A DNA stretch of 5,476 nt from an uncultured Rivibacter sp. (GTDB taxonomy: Bacteria; Pseudomonadota; Gammaproteobacteria; Burkholderiales; Burkholderiaceae): NCBI GenBank assembly GCA_946480925.1, contig CAMLLU010000145.1:1-5476 (forward strand), in the 5' to 3' direction. Positions 1-3,897 of the stretch are shown piece by piece. The number at the start of each line of letters is the position of its first letter. Position 1 is the stretch's first letter. The notes beneath the pieces are model-generated. The model saw nothing but the letters and a program-made list of their open reading frames with translations. It was not told the origin of the DNA and ran no database searches. A program made the position numbers and the translations under genes.

Positions 1-53
1 GCCCGACCCTCGCGGAGGGTCGCTCGCTGTACTCGGCGAGCGGGGTGTCGTCA
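1..53 (+). repeat. Structured 53-bp repeat, copy A (cut by window edge)
   Basis: Seen directly: this stretch matches the minus strand of 2751-2803 at 47 of 53 positions without gaps. It folds into two adjacent hairpins. The first pairs 4-11 with 15-22 (8 bp, 3-base loop). The second pairs 21-27 (cgctcgc) with 36-42 (gcgagcg) around an 8-base loop, tgtactcg; the two share bases 21-22. It starts 3 bases beyond the stop codon of the dehydrogenase gene, so it lies in the 3' untranslated part of the leftward operon or in the gap to the next gene. No T-tract follows either arm, so a classical intrinsic terminator is not supported. The element may extend beyond base 1, because copy B has further repeat-like sequence on that side. 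Inference: a REP/palindromic-type dispersed element. Confidence 0.8.
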
Positions 54-56
54 TCA

Positions 57-821
57 CTACCTGGGTGGCAGGCGCAGGGCGCCGTCCAGGCGAATCACTT
101 CGCCGTTCAACGATGCATTGGCCACGATGTGCGCGGCCAGTTGCGCAAACTCTTCAGGCTTGCCCAGGCGCTTGGGGAAGGGAATGCTCGACGCCAGCGA
201 CTGCTGCACTTCTTCGGGCAGCTTGTGGAGCAGCGGCGTGAGAAAGAGGCCCGGGGCGATGGTGCACACACGCACGCCGTGTTGTGCCAGGTCGCGTGCG
301 AGCGGCAGCGTCAGCGACACGAGGCCACCTTTCGAGGCGGCATAGGCTTCCTGGCCTACCTGGCCGTCGAAGGCGGCTACCGATGCGGTGTTGACGATCA
401 CGCCGCGTTCGCCGTCTTCGAGCGGCTCGTTCTTCGCCATCTCGGCCGCGGCCAGGCGGATCACGTTGAAGGTGCCCACGAGGTTCACGTCGATCACGCG
501 CTTGAAGTCTTCGAGCGGCATGGCCGTGCCGTCCTTGCCCACCACGCGCTTGGCGCCGCCGATGCCGGCCACGTTCATGAGTGCGCGCACGGGGCCGAAG
601 GCTTCGCGCGTGGCGGCAATGGCCTGCTCGATGCTTGCGCTGTCGGTGATGTCGCAGCGCAGGCCGAGGCCGCCGATCTCTTGCGCCACGGCCTGTGCGC
701 CTTCGGCGTTCACGTCGAGCACGGCCACCCTCGCGCCTTGGCGTGCCAGCTCGCGCGCGGTTTCAGCGCCGAGCCCGGAGCCGCCGCCGGTCACGATGAC
801 GGCCATGCCTTGGATGTTCAT
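57..821 (-). CDS. 3-hydroxyacyl-CoA dehydrogenase, HSD10-type short-chain dehydrogenase
   Basis: A 254-residue classical SDR, a normal length for the family. It has the Rossmann glycine motif TGGGSGLG (11-18) and an acidic residue ending strand 2 (D36), which indicates NAD rather than NADP. D57 follows in CDIT, NVAG is at 83-86, and N113 is present. The catalytic set is S147, Y160 and K164 in a YAASK motif. The stretch around NTASVAAFDG (144-153) and the later TIAPGLFLTPLL closely resemble human HSD17B10 and bacterial type II 3-hydroxyacyl-CoA dehydrogenases. Expected reaction: NAD-dependent oxidation of a 3-hydroxyacyl-CoA to the 3-ketoacyl-CoA in the cytoplasm. From context, the substrate would be the hydrated feruloyl- or coumaroyl-CoA. 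ATG at 821 is chosen because AGGA (832-835) lies 10 bases upstream. A GTG at 857 would add 12 residues with no family similarity and would sit inside a hairpin. It is the last gene of the operon in view. The family is sure; the aromatic substrate is inferred. Confidence 0.92.
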   Translation of the reverse strand: MNIQGMAVIVTGGGSGLGAETARELARQGARVAVLDVNAEGAQAVAQEIGGLGLRCDITDSASIEQAIAATREAFGPVRALMNVAGIGGAKRVVGKDGTAMPLEDFKRVIDVNLVGTFNVIRLAAAEMAKNEPLEDGERGVIVNTASVAAFDGQVGQEAYAASKGGLVSLTLPLARDLAQHGVRVCTIAPGLFLTPLLHKLPEEVQQSLASSIPFPKRLGKPEEFAQLAAHIVANASLNGEVIRLDGALRLPPR

Positions 822-831
822 GTTGCTGAGG

Positions 832-835
832 TCCT
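832..835 (-). promoter_or_regulatory. Ribosome binding site deciding the dehydrogenase start
   Basis: AGGA on the minus strand stands 10 bases ahead of the ATG at 821. It supports this start over the in-frame GTG at 857, which lies inside the right half of the hairpin at 852-875. Confidence 0.6.
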
Positions 836-851
836 GGTGTGGTTTTGAATG

Positions 852-875
852 CTTCACCGCGCCTCTGCGGTGAAG
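852..875 (-). promoter_or_regulatory. Intercistronic hairpin between fcs and the dehydrogenase
   Basis: The arms cttcaccgc (852-860) and gcggtgaag (867-875) are perfectly complementary over 9 bp around a 6-base loop. The structure begins 10 bases after the feruloyl-CoA synthase stop, within the 64-base gap, and ends about 17 bases before the AGGA of the dehydrogenase gene. Neither side is followed by a T-run, so it is not an obvious intrinsic terminator. Plausible roles (inference) are mRNA 3'-end stabilisation of the upstream message, a processing site, or partial attenuation that lowers expression of the last gene. Confidence 0.6.
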
Positions 876-885
876 GGTTCGTGTG

Positions 886-2856
886 TCATGTCTTTCTCGG
901 CAGGATCACGTACGGGTCGCTGCCCGCGCCCTCGTACAGCGCCTCCACCACCGAAGCCCGGTGCGTGAGCACCGCGCGCTGGTTGATGGAGCCCTTGTCG
1001 GTGACCTCGCCCTTGTCGATGGAAGGCGACTCGGCCAGCACGTGGGCGCGTGCCACGCGGTTGGCGCTGCCGGTGCCCGAATGCCAGAGCTGGTCGACCA
1101 GCTGCTGGAAGAACTCGCGCACCTGCGGGTGGTGCAGCACTTCAGGTGCCGGCGTGTGCGAAGGCAGGCCCGCGAGCCTGCGGCATTCGTCAACACGCGG
1201 GAACACGAGCATGCCGAGCTCGTTGCGGTTGATGCCGGTGATCACCGCGTCTTGCACGCAGGGGGCGCCCGCCGCAATGATCTTGGCGCGCAGCGGGCCC
1301 ACGCTCACGAAGGTGCCGGTGGCGAGCTTGAAGTCTTCTGCAATGCGGCCGTCGAACAGCAGGCCCTTCTGCGGGTCGGTCGCGTCCACGTACTTCACCG
1401 CGTCGCCGGTGCGGTAGTAGCCCTCTTCGTCGAAGGCTTCGGCGGTGAGCTCGGGTTGGCGCCAGTAGCCGGGCATCACGTTGGGGCCGCGAAAGCGCAC
1501 CTCCACCTTGCCGTCCACCGGCACGAGCTTCACGTCGACGCCGGGGCAGGGCAGGCCGATGTGGCCGGAGCGCACCTCGCTGGCCTTGAGCGCGAACATG
1601 CACGAGGGCGCGGTCTCCGTCATGCCCAGGCCGGTGATGACCGGGATGCGTGCGCCCACGGTGCGCTCGGCCAGGCGGTCGAGCTGGTCCCACACGGCTT
1701 GTGAAAGCCCGGCGCCGGCGAACATGAAGGCCTGCACTCGGCGGAACAGCGACTCGCGCAGCACGTCGTCGGTTTCCATGACGGCGGCGAGCTCTTCGAA
1801 GCCCTTGGGCACGTTGAAGTACACGGTGGGCGAGATCTCGCGCAGGTTGCGCAGCGTTTCGGCCATGCCGTTCGCCGTGGGCTTGCCTTCGTCGATGTAG
1901 AGCGTGCCGCCGTTGTAGAGCGTGATGCCCACGTTGTGGTTGCCGCCGAAGGTGTGGTTCCACGGCAGCCAGTCCACCAGCACCGGCGGCTCGTCGGCCA
2001 GGAAGGCCATGCTCTGGCGCAGCATCTGCTGGTTGGCGCACATCATGCGCTGCGTGTTGACCACGCCCTTGGGCGCCTTGGTGGAGCCCGAGGTGAACAG
2101 GAACTTCACGATGGTGTCGGGGCCCACCTTGGCGTGCGCCGCTTCGACTTCGCGGCCGGGCTGCGTGGCCAGCAGCCCGGCGAAGGGCGTGACGGCGCGG
2201 CCTTCGAGCGCGCCTTCGCCGCCGCCTTCACCCACTTCAGCGAGCACCACTTCCACGTCGCCTCCCACGGCGGCGGCAATGGCCTTGCCGTAGGCCGGCC
2301 CGCTGGCGAACACCAGCCCCGGCGTCACCGTGGCGACGATGTGCTTGAGCTTGCCGTAGTCCTGCGAGACCAGCGAATACGCGGGCGACACCGGCACGTA
2401 GGGCACGCCGGCCCACATGGCGCCGAGTGCGAGCGTGAGGTGCTCGAGGTCGTTGTCGGAAACGATGGCGATGGGCCGCTCCACCGAGAGCCCGCGCTGC
2501 ACCAGCGCCTGGCCCACGGCCTGCGCGCGCTGGAGCATCTGCGCGTAGCTGATGCGTTCCCACTCTCCACCGTTGCGCCGCTTGGCCGCGAAGGTGCGCC
2601 CGGGCGCTTCGGCGGCCCAGTGCTCCAGCCTGTCGGTCAGGCGTGCGGGGTAGGGGCCCAGCGGCTCGGTGGAGCGCAGCAGCTGCACGCCGCTGGCGCG
2701 TTCTTCCAGCGTGGCCTGCAGGCAGCCGCCCACGTGCGTGGGGCGGTATCTGACGGCACCCCGCTCGACGGGTACATCGAGCGACCCTCCGAGAGGGGCG
2801 GGCCTTGCTTGGGGCGGCCCGGCGCGGCGGCCCGTCTGACCTTCAGTGGCACTCAT
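886..2856 (-). CDS. fcs: Feruloyl-CoA synthase (ANL superfamily)
   Basis: A 656-residue cytoplasmic adenylate-forming ligase. It converts ferulate and related hydroxycinnamates, with ATP and CoA, to the CoA thioester, the entry step of hydroxycinnamate catabolism. Motifs: phosphate loop TSGSTKAPKG (255-264), DWLPWNHTFGG (295-305), GLGMTETAP (409-417, E414), YRTGD (481-485), then GRIAEDFKLATGTFVSVG (503-520), which is distinctive of the feruloyl-CoA synthase subgroup. The C-terminal lysine region DKGEVTDKGSINQRAVL (614-630) carries K615 and K621. A Gly/Glu-rich stretch at 207-219 looks like a loop insertion. The start at 2856 lies 5 bases after the hydratase stop, with AAGG about 11 bases upstream, suggesting translational coupling. 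The frame stays open upstream to 3390, but that part overlaps the hydratase and has no family similarity. Odd feature: residues 18-35 are encoded by repeat copy B, ahead of the family-like start around RYRPTHVGG (36-44). Without about 30 residues the length would match the usual 610-630. Confidence 0.95.
   Translation of the reverse strand: MSATEGQTGRRAGPPQARPAPLGGSLDVPVERGAVRYRPTHVGGCLQATLEERASGVQLLRSTEPLGPYPARLTDRLEHWAAEAPGRTFAAKRRNGGEWERISYAQMLQRAQAVGQALVQRGLSVERPIAIVSDNDLEHLTLALGAMWAGVPYVPVSPAYSLVSQDYGKLKHIVATVTPGLVFASGPAYGKAIAAAVGGDVEVVLAEVGEGGGEGALEGRAVTPFAGLLATQPGREVEAAHAKVGPDTIVKFLFTSGSTKAPKGVVNTQRMMCANQQMLRQSMAFLADEPPVLVDWLPWNHTFGGNHNVGITLYNGGTLYIDEGKPTANGMAETLRNLREISPTVYFNVPKGFEELAAVMETDDVLRESLFRRVQAFMFAGAGLSQAVWDQLDRLAERTVGARIPVITGLGMTETAPSCMFALKASEVRSGHIGLPCPGVDVKLVPVDGKVEVRFRGPNVMPGYWRQPELTAEAFDEEGYYRTGDAVKYVDATDPQKGLLFDGRIAEDFKLATGTFVSVGPLRAKIIAAGAPCVQDAVITGINRNELGMLVFPRVDECRRLAGLPSHTPAPEVLHHPQVREFFQQLVDQLWHSGTGSANRVARAHVLAESPSIDKGEVTDKGSINQRAVLTHRASVVEALYEGAGSDPYVILPRKT
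2751..2803 (-). repeat. Structured 53-bp repeat, copy B, inside the fcs 5' coding region
   Basis: Read on the minus strand, this matches 1-53 at 47 of 53 positions without gaps. The main hairpin pairs 2777-2783 with 2762-2768 (cgctcga with tcgagcg on the minus strand) around the loop tgtacccg. Relative to copy A, the pair at 2777/2768 is A-T instead of C-G, a compensatory double change. The other differences lie in loops (2), in the 3' flank (1) and at one position that breaks a pair of the small first hairpin. The element is read in frame as residues 18-35 of the feruloyl-CoA synthase. The preceding G/C-rich stretch 2804-2820 on the same strand, containing ccccaagcaag, may belong to a longer element. 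It resembles, from memory, an intergenic repeat abundant in Comamonadaceae; this was not checked. Confidence 0.8.
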
Positions 2857-2861
2857 GCTGA

Positions 2862-3668
2862 TCAACCCTTGCTGACCTTGCCCGCGCGCTTCTCCAGGAA
2901 GTCGCGCATGCGCTGCTTGGCGGCGTCGTCGCCCTGGGCGATGGCGGCCATGAGCGATTCGACGAAGAGCCCGTCGGGCTGCGAGAGGTCGGCAATGCGC
3001 GGCAGTGCCTGCATCACCGCGAAGTTGGAAAGTGGCGCGTTGCTGGCGATCTTGCGGGCCAGCTCCAGGCCCTTGGCGAGGCCTTCGCCTTCGGCCACGC
3101 GGTAGTGCGACAGGCCCACGGCCTGGCCTTCGTCGGCGTCGAGCACACGGCCGGTGAGCATCATGTCGGCCATGCGCGAGGCGCCGATGAGCCGCGGCAC
3201 GCGCGCCGAGCCGCCGCCGCCCACGAAGAGGCCGCGCTGGCCTTCGGGCAGGCCGTAGAAGGTGCTCGCCTCGGCCACGCGGATGTGGCAGGCGCTCGCG
3301 ATTTCGAGGCCGCCGCCTACCACGGCGCCGTGCATCACCGCCACTACCGGCACGCGGCCGAACTGCACCTGGTCGAGCGCGGCATGCCACATGCGCGAAT
3401 GCGCCACGCCTTCGAAGACGCTGCGCTCGCCCAGCTCCGACAGGTCGAGCCCGGCGCAGAAGTGTTCGCCTTCACCCGAGAGCACCACGGCGCGCACGGC
3501 CTCGGGCAGGTTGATGAAGCAGGTGTGCAGCTGGGTGACGAGCGTGTCGTTCACCGCGTTGCGCTTGACGGGGCGGTTGAGCCGCACGTGGGCGATGGCG
3601 CCGTCGAGTTCGATCTTCAGCAGGTCGAGCGAGGCGAGCAGGGCGGAAGGGGCAGTGGCGGAGGTCAT
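2862..3668 (-). CDS. Enoyl-CoA hydratase/isomerase family (crotonase), probable hydroxycinnamoyl-CoA hydratase
   Basis: A 268-residue crotonase-fold protein, full length for the family. The core begins near residue 16 with LLKIELDG, followed by VRLNRPVKRNAV (28-39). The oxyanion-hole segments are HFCAGLDLSE (69-78) and GAVVGGGLE (114-122). Glutamates E122 (GGGLE) and E142 (YGLPEG) are 20 residues apart, as in the Glu144/Glu164 pair of rat enoyl-CoA hydratase, so both catalytic acids are present. The vanillin-forming hydratase/lyase family, as I recall it, has Ser in place of the first Glu and a WTAGMDLKEYF-like segment; neither is seen here. Expected role: adding water to feruloyl-CoA or coumaroyl-CoA to give the 3-hydroxyacyl-CoA. 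It is the first gene of the leftward operon. No convincing Shine-Dalgarno precedes the ATG at 3668; only a distant GAAG is visible, so the start or a short leader is less certain than the family call. Confidence 0.9.
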   Translation of the reverse strand: MTSATAPSALLASLDLLKIELDGAIAHVRLNRPVKRNAVNDTLVTQLHTCFINLPEAVRAVVLSGEGEHFCAGLDLSELGERSVFEGVAHSRMWHAALDQVQFGRVPVVAVMHGAVVGGGLEIASACHIRVAEASTFYGLPEGQRGLFVGGGGSARVPRLIGASRMADMMLTGRVLDADEGQAVGLSHYRVAEGEGLAKGLELARKIASNAPLSNFAVMQALPRIADLSQPDGLFVESLMAAIAQGDDAAKQRMRDFLEKRAGKVSKG

Positions 3669-3695
3669 GAGAAAGGTCAGTGCTTCAATTGGTTA

Positions 3696-3724
3696 AGGAT
3701 GCTAAGCATTTTGGTGGGTGCCAA
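3696..3724 (-). promoter_or_regulatory. Weak sigma-70-like promoter candidate for the catabolic operon
   Basis: On the minus strand TTGGCA (3724-3719) matches the -35 consensus at 5 of 6 positions. After 17 bases comes CATCCT (3701-3696), which matches the -10 consensus at only 3 of 6. Transcription would start near 3689, about 20 bases before the hydratase ATG. The -35 touches the end of the 11-bp inverted repeat, which would suit control by a bound regulator. The weak -10 makes this tentative. Confidence 0.25.
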
Positions 3725-3746
3725 GATGCGGGTAAACCCGCATCTT
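3723..3746. promoter_or_regulatory. Perfect 11-bp inverted repeat, candidate operator
   Basis: The left arm aagatgcgggt (3723-3733) and right arm acccgcatctt (3736-3746) are exact reverse complements separated by only aa. A 2-base spacer is too short for a relaxed RNA loop, and the site lies between divergent genes, so a dimeric DNA-binding protein is the better explanation. It lies 54 bases from the hydratase start and 151 bases from the esterase start. Hydroxycinnamate operons are often controlled by MarR-type repressors that release DNA on binding a hydroxycinnamoyl-CoA, but nothing in the window identifies the regulator family. Confidence 0.6.
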
Positions 3747-3759
3747 CAATGTGGCTGCA

Positions 3760-3778
3760 GCCCGCGAAATACGCGGGC
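3760..3778. repeat. 7-bp inverted repeat in the divergent region
   Basis: The arms gcccgcg (3760-3766) and cgcgggc (3772-3778) pair perfectly around the loop aaata. It could be a second protein site or, if transcribed, a stable hairpin. No T-tract follows it on either strand, so there is no support for termination. Confidence 0.5.
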
Positions 3779-3791
3779 CGCACGGGCATTT

Positions 3792-3811
3792 GGCCAACCT
3801 AGGGTTAGCCC
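3792..3811. promoter_or_regulatory. Imperfect dyad with gggttagccc core, possible second operator
   Basis: The stretch ggccaacc (3792-3799), tag, ggttagcc (3803-3810) pairs at 7 of 8 positions. Its core gggttagccc (3802-3811) matches gggtaaaccc (3730-3739) of the perfect inverted repeat at 8 of 10 positions. The two centres are 72 bp apart, close to a whole number of helical turns. A shared regulator binding both sites is an inference. Confidence 0.35.
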
Positions 3812-3823
3812 TGAACATTGTGG

Positions 3824-3847
3824 TCTTTTTATTTAATTAACTTAAAC
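3824..3847 (+). promoter_or_regulatory. AT-rich block, probable promoter part for the esterase gene
   Basis: This is the most AT-rich stretch of the window and contains ttaattaa. TTTAAT at 3832-3837 matches the -10 consensus at 5 of 6 positions, but no good -35 stands 16-18 bases upstream, as expected for an activator-dependent promoter. Start-site placement is uncertain. Confidence 0.35.
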
Positions 3848-3850
3848 ATC

Positions 3851-3868
3851 TGGGTGCACAGACACCCA
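3851..3868 (+). promoter_or_regulatory. Small hairpin in the esterase 5' leader
   Basis: The arms tgggtg (3851-3856) and caccca (3863-3868) form 6 bp around a 6-base loop, about 30 bases before the esterase start. It could be an operator half-pair or a leader hairpin. It does not cover the ribosome binding site. Confidence 0.35.
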
Positions 3869-3885
3869 ATGCGAAGACCACCGAT

Positions 3886-3892
3886 GAGGAGA
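3886..3892 (+). promoter_or_regulatory. Strong ribosome binding site of the esterase gene
   Basis: GAGGAGA ends 5 bases before the ATG at 3898. It fixes the start, which is also supported by the signal peptide that begins there. Confidence 0.85.
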
Positions 3893-3897
3893 CCGAC

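Larger units (their letters stand above)
3669..3897. promoter_or_regulatory. Divergent control region between the catabolic operon and the esterase gene
   Basis: These 229 bases contain no credible gene and should hold the promoters of both transcription units. They are visibly more AT-rich than the flanking genes, especially 3824-3847. Dyads seen from left to right are atgctaagcat (3699-3709), a perfect 11-bp inverted repeat (3723-3746), a 7-bp hairpin (3760-3778), an imperfect dyad (3792-3810) and a 6-bp hairpin (3851-3868). This density suggests regulated, possibly co-ordinated, divergent transcription. No regulator gene lies in the window. Confidence 0.75.

Noticed and set aside
4..42. 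Intrinsic terminator for the leftward operon
   Set aside because: The two hairpins are present but no T-run follows on the minus strand within the window, so termination is not supported.
1..54. A next gene starting at ATG 54 on the minus strand (MTTPRSP...)
   Set aside because: The stretch is almost entirely repeat copy A, no ribosome binding site is evident, and only 18 codons are visible, so a gene cannot be supported.
45..848. 267-codon plus-strand open frame
   Set aside because: It is the antisense of the dehydrogenase gene, whose full SDR motif set leaves no doubt about the coding strand.
822..857. GTG start at 857 for the dehydrogenase
   Set aside because: It would add 12 residues before a normal SDR N-terminus, lies in the intercistronic hairpin, and has a poorer ribosome binding site than the ATG at 821.
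1936..3105. 389-codon plus-strand open frame
   Set aside because: It is a shadow of the feruloyl-CoA synthase and hydratase genes, with low-complexity His/Arg/Gly composition, no motif, and a path across two real genes.
2857..3390. Upstream extension of the feruloyl-CoA synthase frame (178 more codons)
   Set aside because: It overlaps the hydratase gene on the same strand in another frame and is Arg/Pro-rich junk-like sequence. The ATG at 2856, coupled to the hydratase stop, is the natural start.
2862..3668. Assignment as p-hydroxycinnamoyl-CoA hydratase/lyase (vanillin-forming)
   Set aside because: The first catalytic position is Glu rather than Ser, and the segment following the oxyanion-hole Gly does not resemble that family. 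A plain hydratase fits better, though an assay would decide.
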